Source of the DNA: CAYZQH01 sp050300015
Lineage (GTDB): Bacteria; Pseudomonadota; Gammaproteobacteria; Pseudomonadales; Cellvibrionaceae
Reading direction: 5' to 3'
Assembly (NCBI GenBank): GCA_050300015.1
Contig: JBNKWZ010000027.1
Location: 62,001 to 126,000 of the forward strand
DNA length: 64,000 bases
Within the stretch, counting starts at the first letter, position 1, and every line of letters begins with the position of its first letter. Shown in pieces: positions 18,473-27,274 of the stretch. A program made the position numbers and the translations under genes. The notes under the pieces are model-generated. The model searched no databases. It was not told the origin of the DNA and was given only the letters and a program-made list of their open reading frames with translations.

Positions 18473-19030
18473 ATGAGAATGCGTCAATTAAGTATTAGCA
18501 GCATGGGATTATGGCTATTGCTGACCGCGCTGCCTTTAGCAGCCTTAGAGTGCCCGGCTGAAATAGACATGGACATCAAACGGCTGCACAAAGCCGACAA
18601 GATCAACCCTTGCACGCTGATGAAAACAAGCCGTGCCGCACTGATCGTCAATACCGCCAGCCACTGCGGGTTTACCAAGCAATTTTCCGGGTTGGAGTCG
18701 CTATACCAAAAGTACAAGGATCAGGGCTTGGTCATACTCGGTTTCCCCTCCAATAGCTTTCGCCAAGAGGAAGATACGGAGGCGGGGACCGCCAGCGTGT
18801 GCTACATCAACTACGGTGTCACCTTCCCCATGTTTACCCCTGTCGCCGTCAAGGGTGATACCGCGCACCCCGTGTTTACCTACCTTGCCCAGCAAACCGA
18901 AAAGCCGAGCTGGAACTTCAACAAGTACTTGGTAACCTCCAAAGGTATTACACATTTCGGCAGCCGCACCACGCCACTGGATTCCGACCTGGAGCAAGCC
19001 ATTGCCGAAGCCGTTAGCGTAACGCCCTAA
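18473..19030 (+). CDS. Periplasmic glutathione peroxidase-like protein
   Basis: The 185-residue thiol peroxidase has a signal peptide (about residues 1-25). The peroxidatic Cys65 lies in NTASHCGFT (Cys, not selenocysteine). Cys110 (ASVCYINYG) aligns with the resolving Cys of thioredoxin-type GPx enzymes, and Trp147 sits in SWNFN. The usual FPCNQF motif reads FPSNSF, so the tetrad Gln is Ser95; this is unusual and may change activity. GAGGAGG lies 5 nt upstream of the ATG. The gene ends overlapping the convergent small membrane protein gene by 4 nt. Confidence 0.85.
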   Translation: MRMRQLSISSMGLWLLLTALPLAALECPAEIDMDIKRLHKADKINPCTLMKTSRAALIVNTASHCGFTKQFSGLESLYQKYKDQGLVILGFPSNSFRQEEDTEAGTASVCYINYGVTFPMFTPVAVKGDTAHPVFTYLAQQTEKPSWNFNKYLVTSKGITHFGSRTTPLDSDLEQAIAEAVSVTP

Positions 19031-19488
19031 CGGTTTAATGGCCAACCAAACAAACCACCTTCGTCCTTACGAATGGCGTCGGTACGCGAGGCTTTTTGCT
19101 CCATGCCTTCGTAGTAGGCGATGCGACCATTAAAACCGTTGACGAAACAGTTGATGTAATAGGTACCTTGCGCCTCATCGCCATCAGCTCCCGCGCTGGT
19201 AGCCTTCAAAAATATTTTAAACTGATTAACATCCTCATCCAAACGGCTTGAATGATCATCCAAGGTGATTTGCTGAAGCTTGATTTTGGTGTTCTTGCGG
19301 GCCTCGGCTTGACACTTCAACACAGCATCAGTGAAGGTCACATTGCGATAACCACTCTCATCCGCACCATCGAGCTTATCGAGCAAAAAATCTGAAAAAA
19401 ACAACGTGGTCGCCACCGATAAACTGATGATACTCAAGGCCACAATAACGACCAGCCGCTCTTGTTTTTTTTGAGTTTGAGATTTCAC
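19027..19488 (-). CDS. Hypothetical single-pass membrane protein downstream of thiI
   Basis: The product is about 153 residues with one N-terminal helix (residues 13-36, VVIVALSIISLSVATTLFF) and an extracytoplasmic beta-rich domain containing two Cys (VLKCQAEA and YINCF). I chose the GTG at 19488, 16 nt after the thiI stop, because further upstream codons lie inside thiI; AAGGCG precedes it. The family is not recognised. It is likely co-transcribed with thiI and converges on the peroxidase gene. Confidence 0.65.
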   Translation of the reverse strand: MKSQTQKKQERLVVIVALSIISLSVATTLFFSDFLLDKLDGADESGYRNVTFTDAVLKCQAEARKNTKIKLQQITLDDHSSRLDEDVNQFKIFLKATSAGADGDEAQGTYYINCFVNGFNGRIAYYEGMEQKASRTDAIRKDEGGLFGWPLNR

Positions 19489-19504
19489 ATCACGCCTTGG
19501 GGCC

Positions 19505-20965
19505 TCAACGGGGATGGCGATACACCCCAACATTTTGATAGCCGCTATCGAGCAAGTGATTGGCATGCAGCTGACTCATCACACCCTTATCGCAGTACAA
19601 CAGATACTGCCGAGACGTGTCCAACTGGGCAAACCGGTTACTTAAACTATAGAAAGGAATTTGTATTACGTCAGCGTTTTCAATCACCAGTGGGTTTAAA
19701 GCCTGATCATTAGGGTGACGAATGTCCACCACAACAGCACCCGCAGTCGCCTCAAACACCTCCGCGCGTGCGCCTCCGCCTCGAGCTAAATCATCCACCA
19801 AGGCATCAATCGGTTGAACGCGCGCGCGCGCCAAGGCCTCATCCAACACCCCCGGGGCCAACTTGGCCTCTTCATTCTCCACTTTGTAGCCCTTTAACGA
19901 CGCCGATGGACGCACCGAAATCACACCACAATATTCAGGAATACTGGCCGAAAAGTCTTCTGCACCGATGGCTCGCGACACCGCAATGATATCGCCCTTA
20001 TCCATCATCGCCAGCGGCCGCAACACCAGCACGTCGGTAGCCCGATCAATAATCGCCAAATTGGTGAGGGTCTGACTGGACACCTGCGCCACCGCCTCGC
20101 CGGTGACCAAGGCATTGACCTTGGCGCGCGCGGCAATCCGCGTGGCGGCGCGCAGCATTTCTCGCTTCAACACCACCCCCATACAGGAGGGGTCCACGTG
20201 CTCTAAAATGTTGTTCACCACCCCATCAAAGGGTACCGAGATAAACTTCACTCGGTGGGAGGCACCAAACTTAGACCAAAGGTAAAAGGCAATCTCCTTA
20301 ACCCCAAGTTCGTGATCGCGCCCACCTAAGTTAAAGAACACAAAATGGGTGCGCAAACCACGCTTCATAGCCTGATAGCTCGCCACGGTTGAATCAAAAC
20401 CACCCGACACCAAAGATAGCACACCCTCTTGCGAGCCAATGGGAAACCCCCCAAGCCCCGCATAGGTTTCATCGACAATATGGACTCGATCATCACGCAC
20501 CTCGAGTCGCACCACCACATCGGGCTCCTTCAGACGAACACCCGTCGCCGCCGTGTTTTGGTTTAACCCCCCACCAACGTAACGCTCCACCTCCGTGGAA
20601 GTAAATGCATGGTTGCCATTGCGCTTAACCCGCACACAAAAGGTTTTACCCGCCAATGCTTCGGACCACGCAGCGTAAACATGCTCATAAATATCGTGTA
20701 AGGACTCAAAACCAAAAGATCTCACACGAACAAAATTGGCAATTCCGGGAATGCACTGCAACTTCTCGGCGGCGGCTTGTGCAATGCGCTCATCCTCTCC
20801 CTCGATCGTCACCTCTATGTTGTCCCAGTGTGAAAACACCTTGGCAGAGGCATCAAACCGACGCATGATGATGCGCAAATTCTCAGTGAGCTGCTTGTTC
20901 ATGCGCTTACGCACGGGCGGGCTTTTGATCGTAATCTCGGGAAACAACTTAATAATAAACTTCAT
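19505..20965 (-). CDS. thiI: tRNA 4-thiouridine synthetase / thiamine thiazole protein ThiI
   Basis: The 486-residue product has ferredoxin-like and THUMP domains (1-165), a PP-loop pyrophosphatase domain (SGGFDST) and a C-terminal rhodanese domain with the persulfide Cys in YLLYCDKGVMS. It makes s4U8 in tRNA, and in enteric bacteria it also supplies sulfur for the thiamine thiazole ring. The ATG at 20965 (MKFIIKLFPEITIK) is preferred over the TTG at 20971; AAGAAG lies upstream. It is divergent from glnA and shares the 304-bp intergenic region with it. Confidence 0.96.
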   Translation of the reverse strand: MKFIIKLFPEITIKSPPVRKRMNKQLTENLRIIMRRFDASAKVFSHWDNIEVTIEGEDERIAQAAAEKLQCIPGIANFVRVRSFGFESLHDIYEHVYAAWSEALAGKTFCVRVKRNGNHAFTSTEVERYVGGGLNQNTAATGVRLKEPDVVVRLEVRDDRVHIVDETYAGLGGFPIGSQEGVLSLVSGGFDSTVASYQAMKRGLRTHFVFFNLGGRDHELGVKEIAFYLWSKFGASHRVKFISVPFDGVVNNILEHVDPSCMGVVLKREMLRAATRIAARAKVNALVTGEAVAQVSSQTLTNLAIIDRATDVLVLRPLAMMDKGDIIAVSRAIGAEDFSASIPEYCGVISVRPSASLKGYKVENEEAKLAPGVLDEALARARVQPIDALVDDLARGGGARAEVFEATAGAVVVDIRHPNDQALNPLVIENADVIQIPFYSLSNRFAQLDTSRQYLLYCDKGVMSQLHANHLLDSGYQNVGVYRHPR

Positions 20966-20990
20966 CAACAAATCTTCTTAATCATTTTCG

Positions 20991-21007
20991 TGCACCACAT
21001 TGATGCA
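20991..21007 (+). promoter_or_regulatory. NtrC binding site 1 upstream of glnA
   Basis: TGCACCACATTGATGCA matches the 17-bp NtrC consensus (TGCACYAWWWTGGTGCA) at 15 positions. It lies about 120 bp upstream of the sigma-54 promoter, the usual enhancer distance. Confidence 0.75.
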
Positions 21008-21033
21008 TTGCGCACCATACTGCACCAACTTAA

Positions 21034-21050
21034 AACACCATGTTGGTGCA
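21034..21050 (+). promoter_or_regulatory. NtrC binding site 2 upstream of glnA
   Basis: AACACCATGTTGGTGCA has a perfect right half and matches the NtrC consensus at about 14 of 17 positions. A further half-site (TGCACCA) lies at 21021-21027 between the two full sites. Confidence 0.7.
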
Positions 21051-21112
21051 ATTTTAATCAGCCGCCAACATGCACAGCATGGGTCACGGGGGTTCTGAGC
21101 GATCAGGAATTA

Positions 21113-21128
21113 TGGCATATTATTTGCG
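21113..21128 (+). promoter_or_regulatory. Sigma-54 promoter of glnA
   Basis: TGGCATATTATTTGCG carries GG and GC with the obligatory 10-nt separation (-24/-12) and close consensus flanks. Transcription should begin near 21139, giving a leader of about 130 nt before the glnA ATG. Confidence 0.85.
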
Positions 21129-21269
21129 ATTCCCAACGCACCAATCGTTGCGCCCACACCGCTGATAGTAAACTCTGATATATTGTCGCGCGATGTTCAG
21201 GTGCAATGCATCTTTCATTGAACTTTACCTATAACAATACATGGCTTGGCCATTTTTGGAGGCATCCTC

Positions 21270-22676
21270 ATGTCAGAGAAGACTCTGAACCTGATAAAAG
21301 ACAACGAAGCGCGCTGGGTGGATTTGCGCTTTACCGACACCAAAGGGAAAGAACAACACGTTACGATCCCCGCCACCGAAGTGGGCGACGACTTCTTCAC
21401 TGAAGGCAAGATGTTTGACGGCTCTTCAATCGCCGGATGGAAAGGGATCAACGAGTCAGACATGATCCTCATGCCAGACGACAGCGCCTCTCTAATGGAC
21501 CCGTTCACCGAAGAGCCCACTGTTATTGTGCGCTGTAATATCGTCGAACCTTCCACAGGCCAAGGGTATGAACGTGACCCTCGCTCCATCGCAACGCGAG
21601 CAGAAGCCTACCTACAGTCCTCAGGCCTGGGTGACGCAGCATACTTTGGTCCAGAACCCGAATTTTTCATCTTTGATGACGTCAAGTGGGGCTGCGACAT
21701 AAGCGGCGCCTTTTATGAAATAAACTCTGAAGAGGCCTCATGGACCAGCGGTAAGACGGTAGAAGGCGGCAACCTCGGCCACCGCCCAGGCGTCAAAGGC
21801 GGTTACTTTCCCGTTCCTCCCGTTGACTCCCTACACGACATCCGAGCCGCCATGTGTAACGCCATGAGCGACATGGGCTTAGTGGTTGAAGTACACCATC
21901 ACGAAGTGGCCACTGCTGGCCAGTGTGAAATCGGCGTTGGCGCCAACACCTTGGTGAAAAAAGCTGACGAAGTGCAAATTCTCAAATACTGTGTTCACAA
22001 CGTTGCGCACGCCTATGGCAAAACCGCGACCTTTATGCCCAAGCCACTGGTAGGTGACAACGGTAATGGCATGCACGTTCACCAATCCTTTGTTAAAGAT
22101 GGTGTAAACCAGTTTGCAGGTGATGTGTACGCAGGCTTGAGCGAAACGGCATTGTTCTATATTGGTGGCATCATCAAGCACGCCAAGGCACTGAACGCGT
22201 TTTGTAACGCTTCTACCAACTCCTACAAGCGTTTGGTCCCTGGCTTTGAGGCTCCGGTTATCCTGGCTTACTCTGCACGTAACCGGTCCGCCTCTATCCG
22301 CATTCCTTATGTGACAAGCCCTAAAGGCAAGCGCATTGAAACTCGCTTCCCAGACTCAACAGCCAACCCCTACCTGGCATTTGCGGCGCTGTTGATGGCA
22401 GGTCTAGACGGCGTGAAAAACAAAATTCACCCAGGCGATTCTGCAGATAAAGATCTTTACGATCTGGAACCTGAAGAATTGGCGGAATACCCCACTGTGT
22501 GTGCATCGCTAGAAGAAGCACTGACAGCACTGGATGCCGATCGCGAATTCTTGACCGCTGGCGGTGTGTTCACCGACGACACCATTGACGCTTACATCGC
22601 ACTCAAAAAAGAGGAAGTGGAAGCGGTCAATATGACCACTCACCCCAAAGAATTCGAACTCTACTACAGCGTGTAA
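21270..22676 (+). CDS. glnA: Type I glutamine synthetase
   Basis: The 468-residue GSI-beta enzyme makes glutamine from glutamate and ammonia. It has the Mg/ATP motifs MFDGSSIAGW, EPEFFIFD, VEVHHHEVA and NGMHVHQS, the active-site RLVPGFEAPV block and the adenylylation Tyr in KDLYDLEPEE. The ATG at 21270 is chosen because GGAGG lies 7 nt upstream and the homologous start MSEKTLNLI begins there. It is driven by an NtrC-activated sigma-54 promoter and ends at a strong terminator, with ntrB-ntrC next, as in enteric glnALG. Confidence 0.98.
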   Translation: MSEKTLNLIKDNEARWVDLRFTDTKGKEQHVTIPATEVGDDFFTEGKMFDGSSIAGWKGINESDMILMPDDSASLMDPFTEEPTVIVRCNIVEPSTGQGYERDPRSIATRAEAYLQSSGLGDAAYFGPEPEFFIFDDVKWGCDISGAFYEINSEEASWTSGKTVEGGNLGHRPGVKGGYFPVPPVDSLHDIRAAMCNAMSDMGLVVEVHHHEVATAGQCEIGVGANTLVKKADEVQILKYCVHNVAHAYGKTATFMPKPLVGDNGNGMHVHQSFVKDGVNQFAGDVYAGLSETALFYIGGIIKHAKALNAFCNASTNSYKRLVPGFEAPVILAYSARNRSASIRIPYVTSPKGKRIETRFPDSTANPYLAFAALLMAGLDGVKNKIHPGDSADKDLYDLEPEELAEYPTVCASLEEALTALDADREFLTAGGVFTDDTIDAYIALKKEEVEAVNMTTHPKEFELYYSV

Positions 22677-22701
22677 TCGCCACCTCGATTGCACCAAAAC
22701 C

Positions 22702-22731
22702 AAAGGCCCGCTTAGTAGCGGGCCTTTTTTT
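22702..22731 (+). terminator. Intrinsic terminator after glnA
   Basis: A 10-bp stem (AAAGGCCCGC / GCGGGCCTTT) with loop TTAGTA is followed by a run of T to 22731. It separates glnA from ntrBC, at least partly. Confidence 0.95.
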
Positions 22732-23196
22732 GCACCAAAAAAAACCACAGGCGCACCACTATAGTTCGACATCGGCGTGCCTCGGCTCTAGAATATACGC
22801 GGTCTCACTCAAATATGGCATCAAGGCACGATAAAGGCAGCGCAGTGCCAGCCGATAGTGCAAAACCCTTATCTTATGACTCAAACGTTAAACCATCATT
22901 GACCGCCAAATTGTGGTCAAGCCTCTCATTCCGAGTTTCCAGGCAATACAGCGCCACCGCCTGCAGCGCCCCGTCGACTGCACCCTGCCTCGCGGCCTCT
23001 CAAAGGGTCGAATTTCAAACCGCCTCTATACCTTGGCCGTCACAAAAAGCCTGTATCAAAAGGTTTCAACAACCGACCACACCCGAAGATGCACAATTTT
23101 TAACCCAAACCGAGCGAAGGCCCACAACCTTATTAAACGTGGTGACACCTGGTTTGGTTTTTGCTTCCACACCCTCTACAACAATAGGACGCCACA
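22732..23196. other. glnA-ntrB intergenic region, no supported gene
   Basis: This 465-bp stretch has no convincing coding frame; the longest open frames lack a family match and one would overlap ntrB out of frame. A dyad TTGACC/GGTCAA spaced by 10 nt occurs at 22899-22920. The ntrBC promoter should lie here but no clear -35/-10 or sigma-54 box was found. Confidence 0.5.
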
Positions 23197-24264
23197 ATGG
23201 TAGACCCCCTACATTTCAAACAAATATTGGACAGCTTGTTGACCGCAGTACTGGTATTGGATTCTGACCTCAACCTCTACTGCATTAACAATTCTGCTGA
23301 AATGCTACTGGGCGTCAGTGGCGAGCATGTGGTGGGCAAATCAATCGAACAATGTTTTTCTGGTATTGACGGCACGCCAAGCAACTTCAGGGAAGCCATG
23401 CTGCTCAACCAGCAATTTACCATGCGCCAAGCACGCTGGAAGCTACACAACCAAACCGAGATCACAGTGGATTACTCTGTCACACCCAGCATCGACCTAA
23501 ACGCCATCATTGTTGAGGTACAACCGCTGGACCGATTACTGCGCATTAGCAAAGAAGAAGCCATGCTTTCTGCTCAGGAGACCTCGCGCAACCTAATTCG
23601 CAGTATGGCGCACGAGATCAAAAACCCCCTGGGCGGCATACGTGGAGCGGCGCAATTACTTGCGCGCGAATTCAACTTACGTGATAGCAGTGAGTATGAC
23701 GAATATACGCGCATCATCATCGATGAAACCGACCGCCTTCGAAACCTGGTAGACCGCATGCTTGGCCCCCGCAAACCGCCCGAGCAAAAGCCCACCAACG
23801 TACACGAGGTTTTTGAGCATGTGATCTCGGTGATTAACGCGGAAACAGGGAAAAGCCTAAAACTGTTGCGCGACTACGACCCCAGCATCCCAGAAATCCC
23901 CGGTGACAAAGAACTCTTAATCCAAGCCACACTCAATATCGCCCGCAATGCGGTGCAAGTGCTATTTGAAAGCGGCTTGGAAAACGAAGGCACCATTACC
24001 TTTGCCACCCGTGTTCATCGCCGTTACACCATCGGGCGCAAACAGCACCCGCTGGTGACCAAAGTCTCCATTATCGACAATGGGCCGGGAATTCCCGATG
24101 AAATCGTTGGAGACATTTTTTTGCCCATGATCACAGGACGTGCCGAAGGGACGGGCCTGGGACTGGCCATAGCTCAAAACCTCATAAGCCAACATCACGG
24201 TGCGATCGAATGCGAGAGCGTTCCGGGACGTACCGAGTTTTCTATCTACTTGCCATTGGACTGA
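23197..24264 (+). CDS. glnL: Nitrogen regulation sensor kinase NtrB
   Basis: The 355-residue soluble histidine kinase/phosphatase has an N-terminal PAS domain (about 5-110), the phospho-acceptor His139 in SMAHEIKNPLGG, and a HATPase with the N box (NIARNAVQ), G1 (DNGPGIP) and G2 (GTGLGLAIA). It phosphorylates NtrC under nitrogen limitation and dephosphorylates it with PII under excess. AGGA precedes the ATG. Its stop is 4 nt from the ntrC ATG. Confidence 0.95.
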   Translation: MVDPLHFKQILDSLLTAVLVLDSDLNLYCINNSAEMLLGVSGEHVVGKSIEQCFSGIDGTPSNFREAMLLNQQFTMRQARWKLHNQTEITVDYSVTPSIDLNAIIVEVQPLDRLLRISKEEAMLSAQETSRNLIRSMAHEIKNPLGGIRGAAQLLAREFNLRDSSEYDEYTRIIIDETDRLRNLVDRMLGPRKPPEQKPTNVHEVFEHVISVINAETGKSLKLLRDYDPSIPEIPGDKELLIQATLNIARNAVQVLFESGLENEGTITFATRVHRRYTIGRKQHPLVTKVSIIDNGPGIPDEIVGDIFLPMITGRAEGTGLGLAIAQNLISQHHGAIECESVPGRTEFSIYLPLD

Positions 24265-24268
24265 TAAA

Positions 24269-25687
24269 ATGCAAAAACCTAACCTCGTTTGGATCATTGA
24301 TGACGACCGCTCCATTCGTTGGGTATTGGAAAAGGCTTTGCAACAATCCGGAATCGATACCGAGAGTTTCGAGACGGGCGACAAAGCGCTTGCCAAATTC
24401 ACCAACAAGCGGCCTGACGCCATCATCAGTGATGTCCGCATGCCGGGAACTGACGGTCTCTCACTTTTGAGCGCCATTCACCGGGAGCAGCCCAGTCTTC
24501 CTTGCATCATCATGACCGCGCACTCAGACCTGGAAAGCGCAGTCTCAGCCTATCAGGGTGGTGCATTCGAATATTTGCCAAAACCCTTTGATGTGGACGA
24601 AGCCGTGGCCGTTACCCAACGCGCACTCGCGCACGCACAGGAGGAGACGGAAGACACCGAAACGCAGCCGGAAATGAGCACCGAAATCATCGGTGAAGCG
24701 CCAGCTATGCAAGAAGTGTTTCGCGCCATAGGCCGCTTATCTCAATCCAACATCACGGTTTTAATTAATGGCGAATCGGGCACGGGCAAGGAGCTGGTGG
24801 CCCAGGCGCTGCATCGCCACAGCCCGCGTAAGGACGGGCCTTTTATAGCGCTTAATATGGCGGCCATTCCGCGAGACTTGATCGAATCTGAGTTGTTTGG
24901 GCATGAAAAAGGCGCTTTCACGGGGGCTGCGGCCCTGCGCCAAGGGCGATTCCAACAGGCCGACGGCGGCACGCTGTTTCTCGATGAAATTGGCGACATG
25001 CCACCAGAAACCCAAACCCGCTTGTTACGGGTACTGGCAGACGGTGAATTCTACCGTGTAGGCGGCCACACACCCATTAAGGTAGATGTGCGTATTATTG
25101 CCGCAACCCACCAAAATCTTGAGCACTTGGTAGAAGAAAATCGCTTTCGTGAAGACTTGTTTCACCGCTTGAATGTGATTCGGGTGCATCTGCCTAAATT
25201 GGCCGATCGCCGTGAAGACATTCCAAAACTCGGCCGCCATTTCTTTCACAAGGCGGCGGCAGAGCTCAATGTAGAGCCCAAAATTCTTACCCCAGAAGCG
25301 GAGGCGTATCTGGCCAACCTGGCGTGGCCGGGTAATGTACGCCAACTGGAGAACACCTGCCGCTGGATAACGGTAATGGCATCAGGGCGTGAAGTTCACG
25401 TGCAGGACTTACCACCAGAACTGATGACCCGCAAAGATTCGGAAGCCCCGTCGGGAGACTGGGAGAAAGCTCTGCGCCATTGGGCAGACCAATGCCTCGC
25501 CAGCGGCCAACACGACTTACTCTCACGCGCGGTACCCACTTTTGAACGAGCACTGATCGAAACCGCACTCAAACACACCGCTGGCCGCAAGCGTGATGCT
25601 GCAAACCTATTAGGCTGGGGGCGCAACACACTGACGCGCAAATTAAAAGAATTGGGGATGTCCGACGCGGACGACGGTGAGGATTAA
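24269..25687 (+). CDS. glnG: Nitrogen regulator NtrC, sigma-54 activator
   Basis: The 472-residue protein has a receiver with Asp55 (IISDVRMPG), an AAA+ domain with Walker A GESGTGKE (168-175) and the sigma-54 contact loop GAFTGA (215-220), and a Fis-type helix-turn-helix near the C-terminus (KRDAANLLGWGRNTLTRKL). It activates sigma-54 promoters such as that of glnA in this window. The ATG at 24269 gives the standard MQKPNLVWIIDDD start, 4 nt after ntrB. Convergent with secB across 114 bp, which includes a small CCTAGC/GCTAGG dyad at 25717-25733. Confidence 0.97.
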   Translation: MQKPNLVWIIDDDRSIRWVLEKALQQSGIDTESFETGDKALAKFTNKRPDAIISDVRMPGTDGLSLLSAIHREQPSLPCIIMTAHSDLESAVSAYQGGAFEYLPKPFDVDEAVAVTQRALAHAQEETEDTETQPEMSTEIIGEAPAMQEVFRAIGRLSQSNITVLINGESGTGKELVAQALHRHSPRKDGPFIALNMAAIPRDLIESELFGHEKGAFTGAAALRQGRFQQADGGTLFLDEIGDMPPETQTRLLRVLADGEFYRVGGHTPIKVDVRIIAATHQNLEHLVEENRFREDLFHRLNVIRVHLPKLADRREDIPKLGRHFFHKAAAELNVEPKILTPEAEAYLANLAWPGNVRQLENTCRWITVMASGREVHVQDLPPELMTRKDSEAPSGDWEKALRHWADQCLASGQHDLLSRAVPTFERALIETALKHTAGRKRDAANLLGWGRNTLTRKLKELGMSDADDGED

Positions 25688-25801
25688 GCGCCGCAGCTTT
25701 GCGCCTAAGCAAGGCTCCTAGCGCACGGCTAGGGTCTTACTTGGGCGACCAGCACCTGCGGCGATGAGGGCATTCGCAGGCGCGGTCGGCCAGGTGTAAA
25801 A

Positions 25802-26299
25802 CTAGTTGGTTGTTACACCAGCATCCTGCTCAGATTTCGCTTTTTGCGCTTCACTCACTGCACGCGCAAACAGGGCATCAAAGTTCACTGGTGGAATCGC
25901 CAAGGCGGGGAAACCGCCTTTCACCGCACAGTTGTCAATGGCCTCACGTGCGTAGGGGAATAAAATATTGGGGCACATGGTATTCAGTAAGTGCGCCAAT
26001 TGTCCCCCTTCAACGCCTCCAATCGAAAACAACCCCGCTTGCTGGACTTCTACCAAAAATATGGTTTTTTCTTCAACCTGAACATTGATGGTGAGCTTTA
26101 GAACTACCTCGTAAAAATTGTTTTCGAGCTTATTCACCAAAGTGTTGATATCTTGTCCTATTTTGGGCTGCCAAGCCTGCTGAAATGCAGCCGCCCCCAT
26201 AGGAGACTCAAAGGAGAGATCTTTTAAAAAAATACGCTGCAAAGCAAACTGCGCACCCTGAGCTTCGGTGGTTTTTTCTGGAGTATTTTGATCAGTCAT
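25802..26299 (-). CDS. secB: Protein-export chaperone SecB
   Basis: The 165-residue cytosolic chaperone holds precursor proteins unfolded and hands them to SecA. The conserved core includes FALQRIFLKDLSFESP, GGVEGGQLAHLLNTMCPNILFPYARE and GGFPALAIPPVNFDALF. The ATG overlaps the grxC stop by one base (TAATG). It is the last gene of yibN-grxC-secB, the same order as in E. coli. Confidence 0.98.
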   Translation of the reverse strand: MTDQNTPEKTTEAQGAQFALQRIFLKDLSFESPMGAAAFQQAWQPKIGQDINTLVNKLENNFYEVVLKLTINVQVEEKTIFLVEVQQAGLFSIGGVEGGQLAHLLNTMCPNILFPYAREAIDNCAVKGGFPALAIPPVNFDALFARAVSEAQKAKSEQDAGVTTN

Positions 26300-26580
26300 T
26301 AGGTTGCCTTAGTGTTTTCTTGTAAGAGATCAGCCTGCACCAAAGGCACCAGTTTGCCTTCGCGATGCAGACTGAAGAGTTCATCACAACCGCCAACATG
26401 GCGATTGCCTATCCAAATTTGAGGTACCGTACGACGCTGACTTTTTTGGCGCATCTCCATTAGCGCATCGAAATCCGAATCCACCGGTATTTCCCGATAG
26501 ATGACTTGCAAGTCATCAAGCAAACGCAACGCACGCACGCAGTAAGGACAGGTTCGACGAGTATAGAGGGTCACAGACAC
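26299..26580 (-). CDS. grxC: Glutaredoxin 3
   Basis: The 93-residue dithiol glutaredoxin has the active site CPYC at residues 11-14 (RRTCPYC), the cis-Pro loop TVPQIWI and the glutathione-binding GGCDE. I chose the GTG at 26580 because it gives the normal start MSVTLYTRRTC and lies 5 nt after the yibN stop; longer readings run into yibN. It reduces disulfides using glutathione. Confidence 0.94.
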   Translation of the reverse strand: MSVTLYTRRTCPYCVRALRLLDDLQVIYREIPVDSDFDALMEMRQKSQRRTVPQIWIGNRHVGGCDELFSLHREGKLVPLVQADLLQENTKAT

Positions 26581-26585
26581 CGCAA

Positions 26586-26996
26586 TTAAGCCTTCACCAA
26601 CGGCAAGTTTTGTTGTGTCCACTCAGCAATGCCGCCTTGTAGCCTGACAACCGCAAACCCCTTTTCCTTGAGAAGCTTACCAGCAGATCCAGCGTGTTGC
26701 CCCAACTTGTCCACCACAATAATCTGTTTGTCTTTTAGGTTTTCAAGCTCTGTAAACCGTTTTGACAGCGCTGCGTAAGGGATATTGATCGCATCCACGA
26801 TGTGGCCCTGCTTAAACTCCGCCGACTCACGCACATCCAGTATCACTGCCTCATCTCGGTTCAACAATTGCGTGGCCTGATGAAAGGACACTTTTTGTCC
26901 TCCCTTTCTCGATTCCAAAATCAAAAAGGCGGCCACCAACACTGCCAACACAGAAAACAAGGGCCACTCTTGCGCCACAAAATCCAACCAGGTCAC
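26586..26996 (-). CDS. yibN: Membrane-anchored rhodanese-like protein YibN
   Basis: The 136-residue protein has one N-terminal helix (residues 10-28, WPLFSVLAVLVAAFLIL) and a rhodanese fold (LLNRDEAVILDVRESAEFKQGHI). Where catalytic rhodaneses have Cys, it reads IIVVDKLGQHAG, so sulfurtransferase activity is unlikely; E. coli YibN also has Asp at this place. The GTG at 26996 is chosen because GAGAGGTG precedes it by about 5 nt and the anchor starts there; the longer open frame upstream is not needed. First gene of yibN-grxC-secB. Confidence 0.88.
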   Translation of the reverse strand: MTWLDFVAQEWPLFSVLAVLVAAFLILESRKGGQKVSFHQATQLLNRDEAVILDVRESAEFKQGHIVDAINIPYAALSKRFTELENLKDKQIIVVDKLGQHAGSAGKLLKEKGFAVVRLQGGIAEWTQQNLPLVKA

Positions 26997-27274
26997 CGAA
27001 CACCTCTCAACAGCTACACATTCGTCTCCACACCGTTCTAACTCGGCAGGAAATCTTTGGGCGGCGAGTATACCAAACAGCATGCCTCTGCGCGGCAGCT
27101 CACACCGACTTTTTTCTACCCGCAGCCCGAGTAAGCACCACAAGCGCAGAAATGACACCCAAAAAAAGGTACAATTGGGTGTTTTCGCGCCGAAGGCAGC
27201 CCCTTAAGGCCCGCCTTGTGGCCCCATCTAAAAGGGGCTCACCCGTGCACCCATCATCCAGTAGGTACCCATTC

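Noticed and set aside
22815..23267. 150-codon open frame between glnA and ntrB
   Set aside because: It overlaps ntrB out of frame, has no recognisable domain and is rich in Ser/Thr/Pro as expected of a shadow frame.
25717..25733. Small CCTAGC/GCTAGG dyad between ntrC and secB as a terminator
   Set aside because: The stem is six base pairs and has no T-run on either strand.
26998..27158. N-terminal extension of YibN to 190 residues
   Set aside because: The GTG at 26996 has a good ribosome site and starts the membrane anchor directly; the extension is Cys/Arg rich and overlaps the gpmI upstream region.
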